64,000 bases of DNA from Tethya wilhelma (Eukaryota; Porifera; Demospongiae; Tethyida; Tethyidae): the NCBI GenBank assembly GCA_964030475.1, contig CAXIPT010000002.1:14037950-14101949 (forward strand). Reading direction: 5' to 3'. Positions within the stretch are counted from its first letter, which is position 1. Each line of letters starts with the position of its first letter. The position numbers were made by a program, and so were the translations under genes. The notes below the pieces were generated by a model, which was not told the DNA's origin, did no database searches, and saw only the letters and a list, made by a program, of their open reading frames with translations. Positions 34,881-43,739 of the stretch are shown piece after piece.

Positions 34881-35560
34881 TCTTGACATTCACTGATTGA
34901 CTTTTGTCCAGACTTGTGTCCCTGCAAATTAAGGCACTGGCCTGCAGGTGCAGGTAGTACTACCCCACTTCCAGCCTCCACCTCACTAAACCTCCTTCCT
35001 CCTGGCTTCTGACTCTACTTTCATCCTCAACCTTGTTGGACCAACAAGTTCTTGTGGTAGCAGTATCCAACAAAATATATTCAACATTTCAACAATTCTC
35101 CATCACTCATATTGTCAGCTCTCTGTTTGTCTCACTGTGTAAGGTCTTCAGAGTTCCGTTGCTTACCTTGTTAATGTTATAATGATACAGCATCACAGCC
35201 TTCACTTAATCATATCACCTGAGTCTGTTGTGGCTATATATATATATATATATATTGCTGCAAAAGCCTGTTGTGCCTTCGCCAGTAATCTGAATAAGCC
35301 ACTGTTTTGGTGGATACTTGTAACCATGATAGACTTATTTTGGTGGAAATTGGTATACCACGGGTAGTAAAGGATGTAACTATGTAGAAAAGAATTTCAG
35401 AATGTATCTTATATGTTTGCTTCCTCATTGGAAAGCGATAAGATACGTACACTCTGCATGCGTCCTTCAGTTTTGAATGTATGTGCAGTTTGAAGGTCTG
35501 TTTACATGTGTGCATTTATGTGGGTGTGACACATCAGAAGTCTTTGTACAGAATAGAGCA
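34881..35560. other. Intergenic sequence
   Basis: Contains a short (TA)n tract at 35235-35254. No gene recognised. Confidence 0.5.
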
Positions 35561-35564
35561 AGAA

Positions 35565-35791
35565 TATGTCTGATAGCAAAGCAAAGTTATGCTATTGGGT
35601 ACAGAGTAGGACTTAGCAGTGGTGTGAGAAAATTGCGCGTCCAGTAGGAAAGGATCCTTCTTTGGCTTCTAAACTTGCTGAACAAGGAGCAATCACAATG
35701 ATAACTCCTAGTAGAGGAGCAAGAAGCCAGAGAGTAGGACAAATTTGTGGAAGTGGAGTCAGAAGCCTGCAGAGTTGTTTTATTACTGAAG
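35565..35791 (+). pseudogene. Exon-like fragment, unrecognised
   Basis: Open stretch containing KDPSLASKLAEQGAITMITP then RGARSQRVGQICGSG, ending at a GTAAAC donor-like site. One stop lies near the start. It may belong with the tyrosine recombinase remnant downstream, but nothing proves this. Confidence 0.25.
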
Positions 35792-36288
35792 GTAAACTAC
35801 AACAAAGTATTAAACGTAATTATTATCTGAAATTAAGTTACACTAATGCAATGACTAAACTAAATTGCTATAAACTTTGAATTTTTTCAGTGTGATCTAC
35901 CACATGTGTTGAACTATAAAGAAAAGTGGCTGTGTTTTACCTCGTGACATCTTTGATCATGAGTGACTTTTGATTTATATCTCTGTTGGTTCTTCTGAAT
36001 CTGCAAGTGGAACATGACCTCTGGTACGTGGCAACATACCCAAAAGGTGTTGGCAGAGTTAATAACTGAGAGAATGCACTAACACAAGTCTTAGCTTAAA
36101 GCATGAGAAAGAATTGAGAGATCAGTATTCAATAGTAATACCCAACAACTGTACAACAGTGTAACAACTACAACAATGATGGAAGTTCATACATTATAGA
36201 GCTACAGAGATTCACAGGGCCTCTTTACAACAAAAACAAGGAAAAACAGTATTAACATTCTTACATAGAAACCATAGCTACTGTACAA

Positions 36289-36928
36289 ATGAAGGCACCA
36301 AGGTGCATAAGCCTTGGCGCAATCAACTGACAGCTAGCATGATGCACAACATGAATGTATGACCTCATCATTCAAATTCTAGCCTGGCTGTAGCCAGGAG
36401 CTGACCTGAGACTCTCACTACTAAGTCATTGACCTGAGTCAGCCACAGGCAGACTAAAAAATTAATGCCGTTATACATGCAGAAAGCAAGCCAATCTTTG
36501 TTTGTCTTTCCAATAGCACAAGCAGCATTGCGCTGAGTACAATCATGCATTGGCAAGGCTAATTCCTGACTGTATATCCAAAAAACACTGACAGTGACTA
36601 ACAGCAGCAGCAACAGCAGCAGCAGCCTCAGCAGTAAATCGTTGGGGCAGTGAGCATTGCTCTGATTCTAAATAACGCACGCTAAATCAGTAGGCGTGGC
36701 CTCGGAGCCAAGCGCTAAAAGAAGCACAAAAGCCTCAAATCTCAGCAACAACAGCGTTTTGGACAGCAAAAAATGTAATTCTACAAGATCATTCACATTT
36801 ATACGTAAGTACTATTGCTTTTGTAGCTAGAGCTGTCTTTCTTGAGATTTCGATTGAACAGACAGCAGACAGACAGACAAAACGACTACCGTAACCCTCT
36901 GCACGTGCTACGCACGCACTGAGGCTTA
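36289..36928 (-). mobile_element. Helentron-like element, copy 4
   Basis: Minus orientation: left end AAGCCTCAGTGCG at 36928, right end with GCGCCAAGGCTT then hairpin GCACCTTGGTGC near 36295-36308. The interior shares the GAAGCACAAAAGCCTCAAAT block. Contains a (CAG)n-like tract at 36600-36630. Confidence 0.5.
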
Positions 36929-36984
36929 AATATGTAAGCCTAGTAGGATAGTAAACACTAAAATACTACTATAACAATAAGTAA

Positions 36985-37015
36985 TAGTTATCCTGGGCAA
37001 AGCCCAGGATAACTA
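36985..37015. repeat. Perfect 14-bp hairpin
   Basis: TAGTTATCCTGGGC and its exact complement separated by AAA. Isolated; possibly a transposon terminus hairpin. Confidence 0.6.
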
Positions 37016-37298
37016 TATTATCCCAGATGTATCCAGTGTAGCTGTGTATTCTTGCGTACATAATTGTTATCGACAGCGCTAGCTTATTGTTTTTATTGCT
37101 ACCAGAGGACTATGAACCCAATCCTAATCTTAGCTTCTCCAGTGTCTATGGATATTCCTCCAGTATCCATAGAGATCCCTCCAAAATCTCCTAAATGAGT
37201 ATGAAAAGAGCCATGTTTTTTCAGTCTCATCCATAGCTTGTATGAGACTATTCTGTTGCTTTTGTAAGGAGTAGAGACTGTTGCTTTCCAAGTGTAAA

Positions 37299-37860
37299 AT
37301 GCTTGAATATTTGGAATTAAAGAAAAAGAGAAAATTTGTGGATGAGAATAAGGAAAACATTGAGAGCAAGAAGTGTCGGTTTTCCTTTGCTTCACAAGAA
37401 CAGATAGAGGCAGCTTCTCTTGGTGTGTGAAACAACACGAGCAGCCAGAACTGGGGATATACTATCATGTGTACCTTCTTGATCTCTACTTGAACCTATA
37501 CCAATTGGATCTGAGAAGTTCTACAGGAAACCTCTTTCTCCAAGTACTTTTATGATTGGTATTCTTCAGATCCATGCAGTAACTACTTTCTTGACAATCT
37601 AATGAAGACCACATTACAAGAAGCAGGGATAAAAAAGCCCCTAACCAACCATAGCCTTAGGGCTGGCGGTGCTACTGCCATGTTTCAAGCAGGCATTCCA
37701 GAGAAACTTATTACTGAGCGCACATGACATCGATCACAACAAGCACTGCAACTGTATTAACGAAAGACAAACTTTGATGACAACCATGTTTCAGCTGCCA
37801 TAACTGGAGGTTCTGGAGCTGAACGCCCCTCTTCAATCTCTTTTCAGGCTACTATGCAAC
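37299..37860 (+). pseudogene. Crypton-like tyrosine recombinase remnant
   Basis: Starts MLEYLELKKKRKFVDENKEN and continues through FSFASQEQIEAASLGV. After frameshifts it carries the recombinase C-terminal core LTNHSLRAGGATAMFQAG, then IPEKLITERT and a degenerate HRSQQALQLY. The HxLR and HRS motifs and terminal Tyr match the DUF3504/Crypton recombinases related to ZMYM and KIAA1958-type proteins. A stop replaces the Gly before HRS. Inactive. No termini identified. Confidence 0.65.
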
Positions 37861-38205
37861 ACTCATCACTAGAGGATACATTAGGTACACACATGTTTAA
37901 GTTTGATCTTCCTAATCTCAGTGTCTCAGAAGTGGAGATGGTGTTTTATATAATGTCCCTTGAAAGGCTTGATTGGATAACCAAAGATATTGTTCATGAG
38001 CTGTTCACTCCATTTTAACCACACTGTTGTGTTGATTTTCAGTGGCTTTGTTAGTGGAATCTGTCATTTTTCATATTATCATTTCTTTACCAATTTCAGT
38101 GATCATATCTTCGATTCAAGTTTGATATTTCTGGTGTTTATGTGGTCTCTGACAAAATGGTATTTACTTTTGATCTGCCATGAAACTAGGGGTTGTGTGT
38201 CATGG
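37861..38205. other. Unassigned sequence
   Basis: Lies between the recombinase and copia remnants. Possibly recombinase 3' sequence; no gene supported. Confidence 0.35.
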
Positions 38206-39120
38206 CTATGGATTATCCTCAAGGATAGTCACTTGCAGATTGTTGGAGTTGGTCAATTCTGAGAAGAGTTCATTCAACCATAATAGTTCTTGTCCAGTAG
38301 CAGACAGGGCGATGTATTCTGCCTCAGCAGTAGACAAAGCTACATAAGATTGCCTTTTACTCCTCCAGGACACTGCTCCACCATTTACCATGAAAATGTA
38401 TCCTGAAGTATAGACTTCCGGTCTTTTTTATGTCACCTCCCCCAAAAAACTGATCAGATTGTTCTAACATTCACAATTCCGTCCAAGATTAGTAGTCCCT
38501 CGCTGGTACATACAGACAGATACATAAGTCTTCCATTGGCTGACTGGTCCATTTGTTTGTCTACACATTCATCTGTTTCACTGGCAGTTTTCAGTTTAAT
38601 TCCTGGTTCAGCAGGTGTGCTTACTGGTTTGTAGTCTTGCATCCCATACTTGCTCAAGAGATTATTGGTTTAAACTAGTTGACCGATCTTGCAATCATTA
38701 TCTTGAACAATTGAAACTCCTAAAAAGTAATGCAACTTTCCAATATCTTTGATATCAAACTTCTTTCCCAGTGAATCCTTTACTTGCTTCAATTGTTCAT
38801 TGGTCTTCACAGCAATGACAATGTCATCTCCCAGGTATACCATTTCTTCTCCATTTCCCTTAAAATAAAAATACATGGGTCACTGTTCGTCTGTGTGAAA
38901 CCCATCTTCCTCAAATAAGTATCAAGGCTGTATTCCAACAGCAGGGTTACTGTTTTAGACCATAAATACTTATATAGAGTTTGCACCCAAGGTATTCTTT
39001 TCCTTTAATTCTCAGCAAAAACCTTCAGGTTGGATCATGTACATTTCCTCAAGATCAAAATTGAGGGAGGCAGCCATCACATCTACTTCGTGAAGCTTGA
39101 GAATCCGTTGTGTTGAGCCT
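38206..39120 (-). pseudogene. Ty1/copia pol remnant, second copy
   Basis: In minus-strand order: VVRQESLTVLFALSGS and LHEVDVMAA near 39110-39040, QPEGFC, then the active-site region MVYLGDDIVIAVK (YLGDD replacing YVDD) with LHYFLGVSI near 38800-38700. Next comes SKYGMQDYKPVSTP near 38650, then RNase H SYVALSTAEAEYIALSATGQ near 38300. Broken into at least four frames and without LTRs. It is a different lineage from the 17-18 kb copy, judging by its divergent sequence. Confidence 0.75.
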
Positions 39121-39475
39121 GAGAGAGCGAACAATACTGTCAAGGATTCTTGCCTTACAACTGCATGGGCAGAACATTTAGTCGTCACTGAGTTGGTTCC
39201 GTATTTCTTGACAAACCTCATCCGGTTCCACCGTCGCGCAGCACAGAGACCTCGCTCAGGCTCGCCCCATAGATGCTTGCATCTGTCTAGTACTAGGGGA
39301 ATGCACACATTGGTGGGCGAGCTGAAGCGAGATAGCTGTGGCTATATAGACTATAGACTATAGTGTTACAAAAGTTGGTAATGGTCGAAGATACCCGTTG
39401 GTATATATATAGATTACGCAATGGTCAATGCACGCATGTGCAGAAAAGTTTAGAAGCATGTGTAGTTGAGGTAGC

Positions 39476-40537
39476 ATGATCGAAGAGCAGAGAGTGGATT
39501 GTGATCTGGTTTTGACTTTGATTTGTGCAATGGCCTGTAAAAAGGAACTTGTCTTTGATGATTTAGATTCAATTACTAACCCTGCTTCTGGTGGTTCCGT
39601 GGATGCTTTGCCCATTGGAGTGACTGCGATGAAAGATCGCAGTAAGGGGAAAAAAAGATATTTCCACGCTGAAGTATCAGATGGAAAGAAAAGAATGAAA
39701 TTAGTTGGCTTTAACGAGGATCAACAGCACTTTTTGGATCAAATGTGCGGGCAAAAGAGCCCAGTGAAATTGAGTAATTGTGAAGTTAAAAGTAACCGTA
39801 TGAGTGGTGATTTGGAGATCATGCTAACTGGACGATCTGTCATGGTGAAATCACCGAAGAAGATTATTGATGAGGGTTGTAGTGTAAGTGAAGTCGAGTC
39901 GCAATCAGTGACTCAGGAAATTGCTAATGTGAAGAAAATGAAGAATAATAGTGTTGTCAAAGTACAAGTGAAAATTGTGCAAGTAAAAGAGCCATTTTGT
40001 GTTTCGACTGGTAAGATAAAACAGGATCTGATTGTTGCTGATGGTAGTGGTGCTATGAAACTGACATTATGGGAACAGATGGTTGGAGAGCTATCCCAGG
40101 GAAAGTCGTATAGTTTGGTGAATATGCGAGTGAGTACGTATGATGGTGTGAAACTACTAACGTATCCCAAGGTTAACGGTAGTCACCTGATGATTGATGA
40201 TATAGATGGTGTAATTGACGATTTTGATTTGAAGTCTGTGACATCAGAGTCTGTTTTGGAAAACATGAGAGTTGTTGGAGTTGCCAATTTAGTGATTTAT
40301 CGTGCGTGTATGAAATGCAAAGGAAAAGTGGAAGCCATAGGGGACGATGGAAAGTATTGCAGGTGTTTCACATGCAGGATGGTCCAGAGTAGCGAAAGTG
40401 CAAGGGAGACTTTTGCATGCAACGTGTCTCTTTCTTCTGTTGCAGTAAGGTCATCATCTGCTGATGTGATTGATGCTCGTGCTTTTGAGAAAGAGCTTCG
40501 AGCTATTGCAGAAGTTGAAAAGGGTGATGGAAGCTAA
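39476..40537 (+). CDS. RPA70-like OB-fold single-strand DNA-binding protein
   Basis: An intact 353-codon single-exon ORF. The likely start is the second in-frame ATG at 39530 (MACKKELVFDDLDSI); the first at 39476 adds 18 residues. Two OB-fold-like segments are seen: residues about 40-125 (IGVTAMKDRSKGKKRYFHAEV, then SPVKLSNCEVKSNRMSG) and about 155-240 (VKVQVKIVQVKEPF, then LIVADGSGAMKLTLW). A zinc-ribbon-like CMKC followed by CRCFTC is near residue 280. This is the layout of replication protein A subunit 1 DNA-binding domains, shortened. Similar multi-copy genes occur in cnidarian and sponge genomes and RPA-like genes ride on some Helitrons. It converges with the Helitron at 42-47 kb. Whether it is mobile cargo or host is unknown. 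Confidence 0.6.
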   Translation: MIEEQRVDCDLVLTLICAMACKKELVFDDLDSITNPASGGSVDALPIGVTAMKDRSKGKKRYFHAEVSDGKKRMKLVGFNEDQQHFLDQMCGQKSPVKLSNCEVKSNRMSGDLEIMLTGRSVMVKSPKKIIDEGCSVSEVESQSVTQEIANVKKMKNNSVVKVQVKIVQVKEPFCVSTGKIKQDLIVADGSGAMKLTLWEQMVGELSQGKSYSLVNMRVSTYDGVKLLTYPKVNGSHLMIDDIDGVIDDFDLKSVTSESVLENMRVVGVANLVIYRACMKCKGKVEAIGDDGKYCRCFTCRMVQSSESARETFACNVSLSSVAVRSSSADVIDARAFEKELRAIAEVEKGDGS

Positions 40538-40978
40538 TGCATTTGCATGTGTTCTTAACAAGAAGAATGTCATTGTGAGTGTGTGGCGGAAGCCACAATT
40601 GCCTGACTCAAGCCGTGATGACTCTGAGCCTAGCCGCCAATGACTCTCCTTACATTGAATGAATTGATTGTTAGCTATTTCCAATCTGGTAAAGACTATA
40701 TTCATTGTATATGTGATTCAGCTGGCAAGGCTTCAAGTTATATACTCTAGTTGCTCTGTGTGTGCTCAAGTTCAATTTCAGTTTTGTATATTCCTTTGTT
40801 ACTTTGCTACTGTATGGTTGTTGGTATTACGACTGCATGATTGTACCATTAGACTTCTGATTTGTGCAAGGTATAGGTATATCATTGGCAGTGCTATAAA
40901 TATTATTCATTATAGTACATGTACTGTTCCCTAGAATTACTGGTGCTGTCTGTCACGTGACTATCATGCAACTGTCAT
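40538..40978. other. Intergenic spacer
   Basis: AT-rich 3' flank of the OB-fold gene and upstream region of the coiled-coil ORF. No feature recognised. Confidence 0.4.
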
Positions 40979-41036
40979 ATGCATGCATATGTGCAAATTG
41001 CAACTCAGCTGCAGGCGCCAGTACAACTTCAAATTA

Positions 41037-41550
41037 TGATGGAAGAATTTCAGGATTGTGTAGATTGGGCCAGAGAGTTAACGAAAAAAGAAACAGAGCT
41101 TGAGCAGAGTGCGAAAAAAGTGAACAAGTTAGAGAATGAACTGATCAAAGAGACTAAGAAAAGAGAGCATCAGATAAGGCAGAGTGAGAATAAAATAAAA
41201 AGGCTCGAGAGTGAATTACTTCAGAAAGAAAACAAGATTAAAAAATGCTGGAAAAAAAGCTTGTTGCTTGTAGTAGGGAGTTAGAATGTTGTGAGCGGAG
41301 ATATGATGAAATTTGTTTAGACTATTCTAGAATAAAGCAAAGGGTACACTGGCTTGAGAAGAAGGAATTTGAGGAGAGAGAAGAGGAGAGAAGAAAAAAA
41401 GCTAAAATAAGGAAAGAGGAAGAAATAAAAGAGGAAATAAGATTTAAAGTTTGTGTTGAAGAAGAAGAAAGAGAGAAGATATGGAAAGAACTGACACAGA
41501 CACACAAAAGAAAGTTAAGTGACCCTGGGTTGTTTAAACTGGACATTTAA
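41037..41550 (+). CDS. Coiled-coil protein, interrupted by a frameshift
   Basis: Two overlapping frames, 40979-41284 and 41245-41550, together make a continuous charged coiled coil. The first ends with ENELIKETKKREHQIRQ and KIKRLESELLQKENKIKK; the second continues with LEKKLVACSRELECCERRYD and a Glu/Lys/Arg-rich tail. The break lies in A-runs at 41239-41258, consistent with one missing A, sequencing error or programmed slippage. A likely start is the ATG near 41037 (MMEEFQDCVDWARELT). No enzymatic domain. It is co-oriented with the OB-fold gene 500 bp upstream, so the two may be linked. Confidence 0.45.
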
Positions 41551-41883
41551 ACTTAATCTGCATTTATGCTCCTGCCAGACTGTTTTTGCAAAATGTTATC
41601 ATTGAATGCATAGGATATTTTGCATAATCATAGTTAACATAAGTAGTGATTTGTACAAGTTATCTGCTTTGATTCTTTCTTGTGTAGAAGATATTAAAAT
41701 TATAATTATTATTGACATAAGTGGTACGTACAGTATACTAATAATATTATAGATGTACAAGTTAACTGCTTTGAAAATGTAGTGATCTTGCACCCTGGTT
41801 AAAGGGTGGTAGCCAGCACCATCGCAAACAGGTGTCACTACACAACTGGCCCCCCGCCCTTCCACCCATTTGGGACTTGGTGT

Positions 41884-41972
41884 CTTCAATCTTCTGATGT
41901 GTCTTCAATCTTCTGATGTGTCTTCAATTTTCTGATGTGTCTTCAACCTTCTGATGTGTCTTCAATCTTCAG
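41884..41972. repeat. 19-bp minisatellite, 4-5 units
   Basis: Unit TGTGTCTTCAATCTTCTGA repeated with few changes. Confidence 0.85.
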
Positions 41973-42017
41973 CTTAGTGCTGTATCAGTGGGAATGAAAA
42001 TGCAAGAAATTATAGTG

Positions 42018-42018
<1 letters not shown>

Positions 42019-42052
<34 letters not shown>
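42019..42052. repeat. (TG)n microsatellite
   Basis: About 16 uninterrupted TG units, downstream of the Helitron helicase. Confidence 0.9.
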
Positions 42053-42053
<1 letters not shown>

Positions 42054-42092
42054 AGAGGTAGATGGGCAGTGGTGTTAGTGTGGTTGCAGCTG

Positions 42093-43691
42093 TTACACTT
42101 GTTCTTGCATTGACAGTAGTCTTTGATCCTCAGTTTGTCTTTCAAGAAGATGTTGATTGTTAGCAATACTTGCAAGACGCTGGAATGGAAATGGAGGACA
42201 GAATAGAATATCTGTCAGTTTCTTCACTCTGGAGCAGGCGACAAATGTTAATCCACAAGAAAATTCACGCTTTCCAACATCAATGACCACTTTGTCTATG
42301 GTAAGACCTTGTGACTTGTAGATGGTGACGGCCCAAGCCAGCTTTAGTGGTAGTTGAAGACGTGAGCATTGACCATTTGTGGATGACCATGTGCGACGTA
42401 GGGGGATAATGGGAACAGTTCCATTGTGAAGTGTGGGTCCGGTGTACTGATCAAAACGCACCATCACTGCAAGTGGGAGATCAGGGGGAGCTGTGTGTTG
42501 ATAGCATATAGCTTCAATGGTTCCCATTGCTCCATTCACTAAACCAACTTCAACCCAAAGGTTGCTAGTAAGCATAACACGAGCTGTGTTTGCCAACAAC
42601 AGGACAGGTTCCAAACCACTTGCATCATCTGGAGATGCTTTAGAAGCATTAGCTCCGGTGTGTACAGCTTTGATGGTAGCAATTGGATGGCCACACTCTC
42701 GCAACTTTGCAATGTTGTGTTCCACAACAGCTTCGACAGTAGGGTGTAGGTGAAGTGCACTGACAAATGGTGCCAGGTCTCGAACTTGAGTTGGGGTCTG
42801 CTTCATTAGGTGCTTCCAATCTTCAACTGTTACCTCAGCATTTCTTAGACGGAGCAGGATGTCTCTGAAGTTAGCCTGCTCAGGATCTTCTCCAGCTTGT
42901 CGCATGACTTGGGTGAGTGTGAAGGCCTTATCAAATTGTTGATAAGCCCTCTGTCCCTGGTCTGAGAGGTCCGAACGACTGACTGTAGTGTAAAGAGGAA
43001 GATCCATGACTGGAGGAAGTTGCCCAAAATCTCCAAACAGCAAGAGAGAACAGCCACCAAACACCATTTGGGCTTGATGTGGAAATGCCTGACGAAGTCG
43101 TCTGTCGATTTGTCCAAAAGCTTTTCGGCCGACCATGGACATTTCATCAATAATTATATACTTAACACGTGAAAATTCCTCTTGAAGCTGATGAAGGCGG
43201 TTTCCTTGAAGTTCTTTGAATTCACCTTTAGTAGGAAGATGAAGGAGGCTGTGCAAGGTTCTGCCATCAATGATAAATGATGCTACTCCAGTTGGAGCTG
43301 CAACTTTGAGGCTTTGGGTTAGCAACAATCGCAGACAGTTGATAACGTAAGATTTCCCTGTACCTGCTGTCCCACTGACGATGATGTGCAGTGGATGTGG
43401 ATTGCTACTTTCAAAGTGCTGCTTCACTGTGAAGTAAACATTAAGTTGTTGTCCTTGAAGATTTTCTGGTCTTGCAGACGTTGTAAAAACATGCTGTATT
43501 CCAGCTTGTCGATGTCTGGCAATAAAACTTGCTGCTTCTTCAACATTGGGGTACAATCGTGCTGCAGAAGACCAATCAAACTCTACTTGAGTAGTAACAT
43601 CTGGTTCAAGAGCACCAGAGCGTTGGCATAACATCATCCATTCTTCTTGAGACCTGGTTGCCTGTTGGTGCTGTTGGGTCTCATTACTTTC
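42093..43691 (-). CDS. Helitron copy B: PIF1-like helicase domain, intact exon
   Basis: A 514-codon frame with all main superfamily 1B helicase motifs: Walker A SGTAGTGKSYVINCL, Walker B IIIDEMSMVGRKAF, GDFGQLPPV (motif III) and the C-terminal motif WAVTIYKSQGLTIDKVVIDV. It is the helicase half of a RepHel protein, which unwinds DNA during rolling-circle transposition. The frame continues upstream of its first Met to an acceptor near 43692, joining 44264-43775 across an intron of about 83 nt. It is the best-preserved part of this Helitron. Confidence 0.85.
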   Translation of the reverse strand, partial: ESNETQQHQQATRSQEEWMMLCQRSGALEPDVTTQVEFDWSSAARLYPNVEEAASFIARHRQAGIQHVFTTSARPENLQGQQLNVYFTVKQHFESSNPHPLHIIVSGTAGTGKSYVINCLRLLLTQSLKVAAPTGVASFIIDGRTLHSLLHLPTKGEFKELQGNRLHQLQEEFSRVKYIIIDEMSMVGRKAFGQIDRRLRQAFPHQAQMVFGGCSLLLFGDFGQLPPVMDLPLYTTVSRSDLSDQGQRAYQQFDKAFTLTQVMRQAGEDPEQANFRDILLRLRNAEVTVEDWKHLMKQTPTQVRDLAPFVSALHLHPTVEAVVEHNIAKLRECGHPIATIKAVHTGANASKASPDDASGLEPVLLLANTARVMLTSNLWVEVGLVNGAMGTIEAICYQHTAPPDLPLAVMVRFDQYTGPTLHNGTVPIIPLRRTWSSTNGQCSRLQLPLKLAWAVTIYKSQGLTIDKVVIDVGKREFSCGLTFVACSRVKKLTDILFCPPFPFQRLASIANNQHLLERQTEDQRLLSMQEQV

Positions 43692-43739
43692 CTGTTGAAT
43701 TATTAAAGAGTGGGTATTAATTGGAATGCAGAAACATAT

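Noticed and set aside
42517..42766. ORFs antisense or out of frame within the Helitron helicase
   Set aside because: Shadows of the helicase frame, which carries all catalytic motifs.
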